This document shows positions 48,576 through 56,859 of a stretch of DNA of 58,917 nucleotides, piece by piece (the first letter of the stretch is position 1; each line of letters opens with the position of its first letter). The DNA is from CBDHFQ01 sp965262565 (lineage in GTDB: Bacteria > Bacteroidota > Bacteroidia > J057). The stretch lies in contig CBDHFQ010000039.1 of NCBI GenBank assembly GCA_965262565.1, forward strand, positions 1 through 58,917. Direction: 5' to 3'. The translations under genes and the position numbers were made by a program. Below the pieces are notes generated by a model. It worked only from the letters and a program-made list of their open reading frames with translations, was not told the DNA's origin and did no database searches.

Positions 48576-49022
48576 TTACATTACATATCCACCACCTCTG
48601 GTGATATATCTTTCTAATTCTTCAATGGTATTCTCCTGTTCATAAATCAATGCATCCACCACATCTCTTATAGTAACGATGCCTATCAAATTTCCATTCT
48701 CCATGACAGGTAAATGACGAATATGCTTTTTAGACATTAGAACCATACAATCTTTAACTGTGCGATGTGGCTTAATGTAAAATACATTTTTTGTCATTAG
48801 TTCTTCCATTTTAGTGTCTCTAGAATTCTTTCCCTGAAGCACTACTTTACGCGCATAATCTCTTTCTGAAAAAATTCCCACGAGTTTTTCATCGTCTACC
48901 ACCATTACTGCACCGATATTTTTTTCAGCCATTAATTCCAATGCTTCATAAACAGTAGCATGAGGAGTAACAGTGTAAGAATTGTACCCCTTGTGTTGCA
49001 ATAAGTGTCTTACCGTAGTCAT
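48576..49022 (-). CDS. CBS-domain pair protein
   Basis: The start at 49022 (MTTVRHLLQHKG) gives a 148-residue protein with two CBS domains (about 10-65 and 75-130), containing GIFSERDYARKVVLQGK and GIVTIRDVVDALIYEQE, which form a Bateman module for adenosine nucleotides. The frame open to 49073 would add residues unlike the family. Stand-alone CBS proteins usually regulate a partner or sense energy charge. It is 33 bases downstream of the pirin gene's start region on the same strand and divergent from the acyl-CoA dehydrogenase. Confidence 0.85.
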   Translation of the reverse strand: MTTVRHLLQHKGYNSYTVTPHATVYEALELMAEKNIGAVMVVDDEKLVGIFSERDYARKVVLQGKNSRDTKMEELMTKNVFYIKPHRTVKDCMVLMSKKHIRHLPVMENGNLIGIVTIRDVVDALIYEQENTIEELERYITRGGGYVM

Positions 49023-49207
49023 AATACAATAATTATTGAGTGTAGAAGTAGTAAAAAATTGAGCAATAGTCACTTAACTCTTTATCGATTATTTTATAAC
49101 TGTATTCTAAAGAAAGTGTTGAAAGGACAATATCAATAGAATTGGTTGATTCGGGAGTGATGTGTCTTGTTAGTAATTTCAAAAATTATTCTTCAAAAAA
49201 AAAGCAA

Positions 49208-49229
49208 AATATTGTGCTTGCACAGTATT
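49208..49229. promoter_or_regulatory. Palindrome 1 upstream of acyl-CoA dehydrogenase (TGTGC-TT-GCACA core)
   Basis: A 22-base imperfect palindrome with core TGTGCTTGCACA and outer AATA/GTATT arms, one mismatch overall. It shares the pattern T(A/G)TGC-nT-GCA(C/T)AGTATT with a second site 45 bases downstream, which makes chance unlikely. It lies in the gap to the divergent CBS gene. Confidence 0.55.
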
Positions 49230-49251
49230 ATTTACGTATATTACAAGCAAC

Positions 49252-49275
49252 AAATGCTATGCGTGCATAGTATTT
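49252..49275. promoter_or_regulatory. Palindrome 2 upstream of acyl-CoA dehydrogenase (CTATGC-GT-GCATAG core)
   Basis: A 24-base palindrome with perfect inner arms CTATGC/GCATAG and outer AAATG/TATTT arms (one mismatch), 63 bases before the start codon at 49339. TTACAA (49241-49246) and TTGTAA (49278-49283) add an outer dyad. Together with the site at 49208 it looks like a two-operator arrangement for a TetR- or MarR-type regulator of fatty-acid genes; the regulator is not in this window. The rest of the 316-base gap (49023-49338) shows nothing further. Confidence 0.6.
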
Positions 49276-49338
49276 GTTTGTAACACAGGGATTTGTTCCC
49301 CAATGTTCTTCTATCAAATATAAATTGTAAAAAAACAT

Positions 49339-51135
49339 ATGGAGACAACATTGCTAGAAAAACAAGCATTGAAAGGTGGCGAATTCTTAATTCGTGAAAC
49401 ACATGCTGATGAGATTTTTATCCCCGAAAATTTCTCAGAAGAGCAGAGAATGATGGCTGATGCATGTCAGGCCTTCATAGAATCTGAAATCTGGCCTAAT
49501 ATAGAAAGAATCGATTCTCTGGAAGAAGGGCTCATGTCAAAAATTGTAGAGAAGGCAGGTGAATTAGGGTTGTTAGCTGTTACTGTACCTGAAGAATATG
49601 GGGGATTAGGAATGAGCTTTAATACTTCCATGTTAATGGCGGATATTATAGGTGCCGCCGGATCATTTTCTACTACCTTTGGAGCACACACAGGAATAGG
49701 TACACTTCCTATTCAGTATTATGGAAATGATGCTCAAAAAGAAAAATATCTTCCTAGATTAGGTTCTGGCGAATGGAAAGCAAGTTATTGTCTGACAGAA
49801 CCTGATGCAGGTTCAGATGCTAATGCAGGAAAAACAAAAGCAGTTTTGAATGAAGCGGGTACCCACTATCTGATTTCAGGACAGAAAATGTGGATATCTA
49901 ATGCCGGATTTGCAGATTTGTTCATCGTTTTTGCAAAAATTGGGAACGATAAGAACCTTACCGCTTTTATCGTAGAAAAAGGATATGAAGGAATCACTTT
50001 AGGAGAAGAAGAAAAGAAATTAGGGATCAAAGGGTCTTCTACCCGTCAGGTATTTTTCAATGAAACGCCCGTACCAGTAGAAAATATGCTCTCTGAGCGC
50101 GAAAATGGCTTTAAAATAGCCTTAAATATCCTGAATATCGGAAGAATTAAGCTAGGCGTAGGGGTAGTGGGCGGCTGTAAACATGTTACAGAATTATCTA
50201 CTCAATATGCTAATGAGAGAAAGCAGTTCAAACAACCCATTTCAAACTTTGGTGCTATTCAGTATAAAATAGCTGAAATGGCTCTTCGTACTTACGCATT
50301 GGAATCCGCTTCTTATCGCGCAGGCCAAGATATTGAACATTGTATCGAGATGCTTAAAGCAGATGGACTCACAAAGGAGAATGCCATCTTGAAAGGTGTG
50401 GAACAGTTCGCTATAGAAGCATCTATTATCAAAGTCTTCGGTTCAGAAGTGTTAGATTACGTAGTTGATGAAGGCGTTCAAATTTATGGTGGAATGGGAT
50501 TCTCCGCTGACGCTCCTATGGAAAGAGCTTACAGGGATTCCAGGATCGGACGTATTTATGAAGGGACGAACGAAATCAATAGGATGTTGTTGGTCAGCAT
50601 GATTTTGAAGAGAGCTATGAAAGGGGAGTTAGCTATCATGGATGCAGCTAAAGAAGTGGCTAACGAGTTACTCTCTATTCCCGATTTTTCTGAGCCGGAT
50701 AATTCATTATTCGCAGAAGAAAAAGAAGCTGTAAAAAATATGAAGAAAGCCATCCTTTTAGTTGCAGGAAAAGCTGTACAGGATCTTAAGGACTCATTAA
50801 AAGACGAGCAAGAGATTCTTATGAATGTAGCTGACATGATTATTGAGACATACATCTGCGAATCAGCGATTTTGCGAGCTGAAAAACTGGCGAGCCTAAA
50901 AGGAGAGGAAAGTGCTGCTTTATTTATCAACATGGCTAGAGTAAATGTGTATGAAGCGATAGAAAAAGTAGCCGCCGCTGGAAGAGAAGCAATTGTTTCT
51001 TTTGCCGAAGAAGGTGAAATCAAAATGCTCATGATGGGATTAAAGCGATTCACTAAACCACTTCTTACTAATGTGAAGAAGTTGAGAAGAGAAATAGCCA
51101 GTGTAGCCATTGAAAAAAATGGATTTCCTTACTAA
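49339..51135 (+). CDS. Acyl-CoA dehydrogenase, long form
   Basis: The 598-residue protein is an FAD-dependent acyl-CoA dehydrogenase. The core (residues 1-400) shows ASYCLTEPDAGSDA, KMWISNAGFADLF and, near residue 405, RIYEGTNEINRML with the expected catalytic glutamate. The extra 190 residues at the C-terminus resemble the very-long-chain dehydrogenase tail. It should introduce the 2,3 double bond in the first step of fatty-acid beta-oxidation. It is transcribed alone, from behind two palindromes, and followed by a clear terminator. Confidence 0.92.
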   Translation: METTLLEKQALKGGEFLIRETHADEIFIPENFSEEQRMMADACQAFIESEIWPNIERIDSLEEGLMSKIVEKAGELGLLAVTVPEEYGGLGMSFNTSMLMADIIGAAGSFSTTFGAHTGIGTLPIQYYGNDAQKEKYLPRLGSGEWKASYCLTEPDAGSDANAGKTKAVLNEAGTHYLISGQKMWISNAGFADLFIVFAKIGNDKNLTAFIVEKGYEGITLGEEEKKLGIKGSSTRQVFFNETPVPVENMLSERENGFKIALNILNIGRIKLGVGVVGGCKHVTELSTQYANERKQFKQPISNFGAIQYKIAEMALRTYALESASYRAGQDIEHCIEMLKADGLTKENAILKGVEQFAIEASIIKVFGSEVLDYVVDEGVQIYGGMGFSADAPMERAYRDSRIGRIYEGTNEINRMLLVSMILKRAMKGELAIMDAAKEVANELLSIPDFSEPDNSLFAEEKEAVKNMKKAILLVAGKAVQDLKDSLKDEQEILMNVADMIIETYICESAILRAEKLASLKGEESAALFINMARVNVYEAIEKVAAAGREAIVSFAEEGEIKMLMMGLKRFTKPLLTNVKKLRREIASVAIEKNGFPY

Positions 51136-51176
51136 GGTTAAGGTTTAAGAATACATATTTTATCAGAAAAACCAAG

Positions 51177-51203
51177 TGCCAGGGAATTCCTTGGCATTTT
51201 TTA
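51177..51203 (+). terminator. Rho-independent terminator after acyl-CoA dehydrogenase
   Basis: TGCCAGGG-AATT-CCTTGGCA forms an 8-base-pair stem with one G-T pair, directly followed by a run of six Ts and a further T-rich stretch, 42 bases past the stop codon. Confidence 0.85.
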
Positions 51204-51286
51204 TTCCTTTTTTGTTAAACTTATCTACCAAGAAATAAAGCATGGTACGATTATGGCTCTAAATACTTAGTTAGCAATAGATTCGT

Positions 51287-52183
51287 ATGGTTTACTATGC
51301 TTATTCTTTACTAGCTTTCTTGCTAGTACTTCCCATTCACCTTTTCAGCCAGGATAATAATCACCTTTTTATCTCTGAGGATGGAGCAACCGCATTATGG
51401 AAACCCGAAGTAAATGAAAATGAGCCAGCACAGGATGGGGCTTATATTATCCAAGAACCAGACAGTTTTGTCCTATTTAAAAGATCATATAAAGACCAAA
51501 AATGGGATGGACCTACCTTCAAATATTACAGAAGCCCCCGACAACTAGAATTTATAGGAGAATATAAAGACCATCTTAAGTCTGGAAAGTGGATTTACTA
51601 TCATAAAAATGGTACTATCTCTGATTCCGGATCCTATGAATATGGATCCAGAATAGGCCAATGGGCATCCTATTACCCAAACGGAAGGAGAAAATTTATC
51701 GGTTTTTATAAAGAAGGGTTCCGAGAAGGCAACTGGGAAATTTTTTCTCCAAATGGCCTACTTAGTCACGAAACCACCTATAAACGAGGGATGAAGGAGG
51801 GGCTATTCATTTCGTATTACACTTCAGGCCAATTAAAAACCAAAGGATATTTTGTTAACAGTGAAAAAAGTGGTGTGTGGACCACATACTATGAAACAGG
51901 AAAAATAGAAAGCAAAGGTAAGTTTGAACATGGATACAGAACTGGTGCCTGGGAATATTTTTATCCAACTGGTGTGATAAAAGAAAAAGGATCGTACGAC
52001 AAGGAACAAAAAATAGATTTCTGGATATACTTTTACGAAAATTCCAATATTGCCGAAGAAGGCCATTATAGAAATGGGCTAAAACATGGTCTTTGGTACG
52101 TTTATAAAGAAGAAATAGGAGGAATAGAACAGTACGAATATCGGAACGGAAGAATTATCCCAACAGAGAAAACCCCTAAATAA
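51287..52183 (+). CDS. MORN_2-repeat (YwqK-like) exported protein
   Basis: The 298-residue protein starts with a signal peptide (cleavage near HLFSQD) and then has about eight repeats of 22-23 residues with the pattern G-x-W-x-x-Y-x-x-N/T-G...G-x-Y/F-x-x-G, for example SGKWIYYHKNG, IGQWASYYPNG, SGVWTTYYETG, TGAWEYFYPTG and HGLWYVYKEE. These MORN_2 repeats form a beta-sheet surface. Similar proteins are sometimes labelled as YwqK antitoxins, but the signal peptide here argues for an envelope or surface role. There is no toxin gene nearby. Confidence 0.8.
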   Translation: MVYYAYSLLAFLLVLPIHLFSQDNNHLFISEDGATALWKPEVNENEPAQDGAYIIQEPDSFVLFKRSYKDQKWDGPTFKYYRSPRQLEFIGEYKDHLKSGKWIYYHKNGTISDSGSYEYGSRIGQWASYYPNGRRKFIGFYKEGFREGNWEIFSPNGLLSHETTYKRGMKEGLFISYYTSGQLKTKGYFVNSEKSGVWTTYYETGKIESKGKFEHGYRTGAWEYFYPTGVIKEKGSYDKEQKIDFWIYFYENSNIAEEGHYRNGLKHGLWYVYKEEIGGIEQYEYRNGRIIPTEKTPK

Positions 52184-52326
52184 TTCCTCTTACCATTATT
52201 TTTGAAAATTTCTTTCTGTGTTAATAAAGAAAAAGAGAATGACTACTTTAGAGCCATCCTCTCAACATCAATTGATCAATTTTAAATTTTCAAGCCTTAT
52301 CAAAGAAGCTGTTTATCATTTACATT

Positions 52327-55300
52327 TTATTGCTTCATAATTTTCACATATTTGGATCTGCCAGCAGGTTGGTCAACCTCCTTTACAGACAAAAGATACA
52401 CTCCACTACTAAATTTATCCAGAGGGATTTCTGTTATAACATTACTGATTACTGAGGTTGTTAGAGCTAACACCTTTCCCGTCAAATCCATTATTTTCAA
52501 CTCAAAATGGCTACTTCCACTACTTTCAATCGCTACATTTATATTTCTTTCCGTAGGATTTGGGAACACACTAATGTCAAAATTATTCCCCAACTCAGGA
52601 GCTAAAGAAGTAGTCACATTTGGCTGGACAGTGATGGTTACTTTCGCTTCATCAGTTCCTCCCTTTCCGTCCTTCACTATCAAAGAAACCACATATGTTC
52701 CTTCTTCTTCAAAAGTGAAAGTAGATATTTCCACATTTGCAGTTCCTAATCCTTGAAAATCCCACTCGTATGTGAGAGCATCCCCGTCCTGATCAGACGA
52801 ATTAGAACCATCAAAAGTAACCGTAAAAGGAGCTGTACCAACGAAGCCCGAGGCTACAATTTGCGCCAGGGGAGTAATATTATCTTCTGTAGGTTCAATG
52901 GGTTTTGTACCTCCCTGAACACAATTTGGGATAGGATCTGACAAATATGGATCAAGAATATCCATTTTCCATTGGTGAATATCTGACCAATTATCCTGAA
53001 GAATTCCTCCTGTGTCTCCAGAGTTGGGATTCATACACCAGAAAGTCCAACTGATCTCTCCCCCAAAATCATTCATCAACTTTTCTATCCACGTTTTGCT
53101 GATTCCTCCAAAGGCATCTTCAGCTTTGATCCCAAATTCCCCCATTAATAAATGGCTGATTTCTTCTGTATGCACAAAGGACCATCTATGGCTCCATGTA
53201 GTATCTAAATTATCTGGGAAATTAGCTTCATCAAACCAGGGTTGCTTGTAGACTTCCGGCCCATATTCGTGGTGAGATAACATCAACTTCTCAGGTTTAC
53301 TTACCTGTAACATATAATCCCTCACATCTCCCAGCATGCCTCCCCACCAATTATGCCTTCCTGTTTTGTCTGTGTGAATTCCCTCAACACAAATGACAAT
53401 GTTCGGATTCACTTCCCAGATAGCTTCTGCACATCTTTCTGCCGCTTTAGCCCAATCCGTGGCGGGATCTCCATAACCCCATGTAACTATAGTACCGTCG
53501 CTATTGTGAGGTTCGTTATTAATATCTGCTACAGCCATCGCTGAATAATCTTTATATCTATCTGCCAGAAACACCCAATCTTCTATCCATTTCTCTTCAG
53601 GGACTTCATCTGTATACCAAAGATTTTCATTTAAATAGGCATCTGCTGCACGAGAGTGATTATCCAGGACTATTTTAATGTCATTTTCTTCACACCATTG
53701 GACCACCAAATCCAGCCCTTCCAAAGGAGTAAGTCCCTCCATGTAGGGATTCAAAGGATCTCCTGTGTAAGAATCCTGGGCAGAAGCATTAATCGACACA
53801 CTATTCATTTTTGCTCCATCTTCCAAAATTTCATTTGACCACGGAAGACGAATGGCATTAAATCCTAAATCCTTGATCTGCTGAAGCACACTATACATAT
53901 CTCTACTCCACAATCCGTGAAAAGCTTTGTTCTGCGTTTCAAACCCAAACCAATTTACTCCTGTCAAACGTACTTCTTCTCCTCTACTGTCAAAAAGTTT
54001 ATTTCCCTGTATCGTTAGGAAGTTAGGTTGACAAGCTCCTGTTGTATCTGGGTCAGGATTTGGATCAATTCCAGTGGCCACAATTTTTTGCTCGTAGGTA
54101 TCAGACTGGCCTGATGCATCGGTAACCGTTAACACAACCTTGTAGGTACCCACTTCGGTAAACGTATGTGAAACCACACTCCCGCTATCTGCGGTATTAT
54201 CATCGAAACTCCAGCTGTATGATATCTCTTCATTTTCAGGATCACTGCTTTGAGAGGCATCAAAATCGACTTCCAGTGGAGCGGGGCCGCTTAATGGATT
54301 AGCAGAGAAAACAGCAGTAGGAAATTCATTAGGAGTTACTTCTTTCGGTAAGACGGTAATCGCCACTGATGCCTGATCTCTCTTTTCTTCTCCATCTACT
54401 ACAAGTAGAGTTACTTCATATATGCCTGGTTCCTCAAAAATATGCGTGGTAATGGGTTCACTACTAGATTGACCATCTCCAAAGTTCCAGCTTATGGAAA
54501 GCGGTGTGCCATCCGGATCGCTACTCGCCGAACCATCAAAAGTAACTTCAAGGGGTGCTGGACCTTCTAATGTACTTATATCGATTAACGCAATAGGACC
54601 TGAATCGGTAGAGTCTGTGGATTCCACCACAATATTAGCTGTGAATTGATCTTTACCTCCTTTACCATCCTGTACTTCTAAGGTTATTGTAAAGACTCCC
54701 TCTTGTGTAAAGATGTGGCTTATAGTTTCTCCCTGTCCATTATTACCATCTCCGAAATCCCATTCAAAAGTTAATTCATCCTTATTCGGATCCGAAGAAG
54801 CAGATGCATCAAAAAACACTTCCAATGGAGCCTCTCCTTCATCCACACTTATAGAAAAAATAGCACTCGGAGCCTGATTAACCTGGTCTCCTCCTTCAGG
54901 TTCTTGTCCTGACAGTAAGACCCCATTTTCATACATAGGTATGTAAGGAGTTTCTACTCCTCTATAGTCTATCGCTTTATCCAAATCCTGGAAGGACCAA
55001 TCATTTGTAGATTCCCAACCTGATTGTAAATTTCCTGTCAGGCCTATTTCAAACTGGACTTCAGCTTTAGCTTCACTATCTCCTATAGGAGCAAATAGCT
55101 GCTGGAAGGTAATCTCGACAAAGTAAACATTCCCTTCCCACTGTTGTAATTCACTTATTTCGACATTTTTGCCAAAGCTAAGTTTGGCATACACATCATC
55201 AATGGTAAAGCCTGCATCTAATACCTCTGCTAAATTGATAAAATACCTGATAGAAAATGTTTCTAAGACTCTTGCAGGCCATGCAGAATGGTTATAGGCA

Positions 55301-56811
55301 CTAACTGCCACTTGAGTAAATGAACCCGTTTGTGCATTAATCTTTCCTAACACTCCAAATTCTCCTTTTGGCTCTTCCTCAATCGGGAAATCAGTCAGTG
55401 GTTCTCCTCCAAAATCCTGCACCATCCTTGCAATCACGCCAGTAAAACAGGCATTATAATCGCAAGCCACTTCATTAGCAATATAATCACCTCTATCATC
55501 TTCATATTTATCAGATGTGCTTGGCCCACCTACTAAGGCACCGTAAAGAATATGTCTGTTATCCATCTCCTCCGGAGTCTTCAGATTGTTGGTCCAGGTA
55601 CCATGTGCCGTTCTATGATGCGGGTTTTCAGGTGGATTTATCCCAAAACCTACCACATAACTTCTGTTATTGGGATTATCTCCCAGCATATAATTAATCT
55701 GGCTTACAGCAAAGTCGTAATACTTCTTTTTCTTGGCAACATCCTCTGTAATATCGCTGTAAATCATTGCCATAAAGGAAGTATTAGCTGAGTATCGAAG
55801 GGAACCCCATTGATCCAGCCAGGCTAAGCCTCCTGGAGTGTACGTAATTTGCTTTCCCTCTGCTCCAGTGGTCCAAAAATCTAGCCATCTTTCTGCATCC
55901 TCTTTATACTTTACCTTCTCTGTTAATTTAGCCAATAATACATAGCATCCGTATCCTTTATCGTCCCAAGCCAGCGTCCAACCAAAAGACTTAATGTCGG
56001 ATTGAGGTTCTGTATTCAAATTAGCATATCCCTCTTCTGCTTTTTTCAGATATGCCTCATCTCCTGTCGCCATATATAAAAAGATTGCTCCCCAAACGAT
56101 CTCATCATTATATCCGCTCCATGATCTGTAAAATGCTGCTGCATCTGGAATCGCATCTGAATACGATCCTCTATAGTTATCCGCAAAATCATACAATTCC
56201 TTTGCGTGCTTTATTAATTCAGCACTATAGGCTGGATCTTCTTTAGAAAAAATAATACTGGCAGCCGCCATAGCAGCAGCAGTTTCAGCAGCCAATTCTG
56301 TTCCCGGATTATCCTGATCAATTTTATAAGAAGGACGCTCCATTTGCATAACTTCTGCTGATCCCCACCAGGCATGATCTACTTGACCATTTCCTACCTG
56401 TCCGTATAATTCATTGGGTCCAGTATGACATTTTATAAAATAATCGTTTACCCAACGGAGATTGTCCAGGAGATATTCCCATTGTCCCGACTGCTTATAC
56501 CCCTGTTCATATTCTATTCCTCCCAAAGCTAATACAGTGGCAGAAAAAGCCATAGGAAATCCAAATTTAACATGATCTCCAGCATCATACCATCCTCCTG
56601 CAAGATCATGACCAACGTCCTGACCATCATTTATCGCAGAATGCCCTCTCCAACTAACTCTATTAGTAGCTGGCAGTGGACCGGATCGTTGGCACTCATA
56701 AAAAAAGATCGATTTCTGTAATACTTCTGCATAATTATAAGAATTCTGCGCGGAGAGCTGGATAAAACCAGCATAGAGCAAGGTGAAGTATGCAATAATA
56801 TATCTTTTCAT
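52327..56811 (-). CDS. Bifunctional cellulase GH9-CBM3-PKD3-GH5-PKD with T9SS sorting domain
   Basis: The 1494-residue protein has a signal peptide (cleavage near QLSAQN). In order it shows a GH9 domain at about 24-470 with catalytic Asp76 and Asp79 in YDAGDH and acid Glu447 in ANEVACDYNA; a CBM3-like cellulose-binding domain at about 483-640; three PKD domains at 645-912 (FDASASSDP, WNFGDGQ); a GH5 domain at 930-1292 with acid/base Glu1100 in NNEP and nucleophile Glu1225 in GEFG; a fourth PKD at 1313-1396; and a type A T9SS sorting domain at 1410-1494. It should cut cellulose with two catalytic modules and be released or held at the surface. It starts 48 bases after the stop of the next upstream gene. 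Confidence 0.95.
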   Translation of the reverse strand: MKRYIIAYFTLLYAGFIQLSAQNSYNYAEVLQKSIFFYECQRSGPLPATNRVSWRGHSAINDGQDVGHDLAGGWYDAGDHVKFGFPMAFSATVLALGGIEYEQGYKQSGQWEYLLDNLRWVNDYFIKCHTGPNELYGQVGNGQVDHAWWGSAEVMQMERPSYKIDQDNPGTELAAETAAAMAAASIIFSKEDPAYSAELIKHAKELYDFADNYRGSYSDAIPDAAAFYRSWSGYNDEIVWGAIFLYMATGDEAYLKKAEEGYANLNTEPQSDIKSFGWTLAWDDKGYGCYVLLAKLTEKVKYKEDAERWLDFWTTGAEGKQITYTPGGLAWLDQWGSLRYSANTSFMAMIYSDITEDVAKKKKYYDFAVSQINYMLGDNPNNRSYVVGFGINPPENPHHRTAHGTWTNNLKTPEEMDNRHILYGALVGGPSTSDKYEDDRGDYIANEVACDYNACFTGVIARMVQDFGGEPLTDFPIEEEPKGEFGVLGKINAQTGSFTQVAVSAYNHSAWPARVLETFSIRYFINLAEVLDAGFTIDDVYAKLSFGKNVEISELQQWEGNVYFVEITFQQLFAPIGDSEAKAEVQFEIGLTGNLQSGWESTNDWSFQDLDKAIDYRGVETPYIPMYENGVLLSGQEPEGGDQVNQAPSAIFSISVDEGEAPLEVFFDASASSDPNKDELTFEWDFGDGNNGQGETISHIFTQEGVFTITLEVQDGKGGKDQFTANIVVESTDSTDSGPIALIDISTLEGPAPLEVTFDGSASSDPDGTPLSISWNFGDGQSSSEPITTHIFEEPGIYEVTLLVVDGEEKRDQASVAITVLPKEVTPNEFPTAVFSANPLSGPAPLEVDFDASQSSDPENEEISYSWSFDDNTADSGSVVSHTFTEVGTYKVVLTVTDASGQSDTYEQKIVATGIDPNPDPDTTGACQPNFLTIQGNKLFDSRGEEVRLTGVNWFGFETQNKAFHGLWSRDMYSVLQQIKDLGFNAIRLPWSNEILEDGAKMNSVSINASAQDSYTGDPLNPYMEGLTPLEGLDLVVQWCEENDIKIVLDNHSRAADAYLNENLWYTDEVPEEKWIEDWVFLADRYKDYSAMAVADINNEPHNSDGTIVTWGYGDPATDWAKAAERCAEAIWEVNPNIVICVEGIHTDKTGRHNWWGGMLGDVRDYMLQVSKPEKLMLSHHEYGPEVYKQPWFDEANFPDNLDTTWSHRWSFVHTEEISHLLMGEFGIKAEDAFGGISKTWIEKLMNDFGGEISWTFWCMNPNSGDTGGILQDNWSDIHQWKMDILDPYLSDPIPNCVQGGTKPIEPTEDNITPLAQIVASGFVGTAPFTVTFDGSNSSDQDGDALTYEWDFQGLGTANVEISTFTFEEEGTYVVSLIVKDGKGGTDEAKVTITVQPNVTTSLAPELGNNFDISVFPNPTERNINVAIESSGSSHFELKIMDLTGKVLALTTSVISNVITEIPLDKFSSGVYLLSVKEVDQPAGRSKYVKIMKQ

Positions 56812-56828
56812 GGTTGAAAATGTGGAAG

Positions 56829-56846
56829 GCTCCCCCGAAGGGAAGC
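56829..56846 (-). other. Stable hairpin between the two cellulose genes
   Basis: On the minus strand GCTTCCC-TTCG-GGGGAGC forms a 7-base-pair stem with a stable UUCG tetraloop in the 48-base gap between the upstream gene and the GH9/GH5 start. No T run follows, so I infer an RNA-stability or processing element rather than a terminator. Confidence 0.4.
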
Positions 56847-56859
56847 TTGATTAAGGGTA

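Noticed and set aside
49314..49322. TATATTTG on the minus strand just before the acyl-CoA dehydrogenase
   Set aside because: It points away from the gene and is about 290 bases from the CBS gene without a good -33; likely chance.
51287..52183. Toxin-antitoxin assignment for the MORN_2-repeat protein
   Set aside because: It has a signal peptide and no toxin gene nearby; the repeats alone do not support an antitoxin role.
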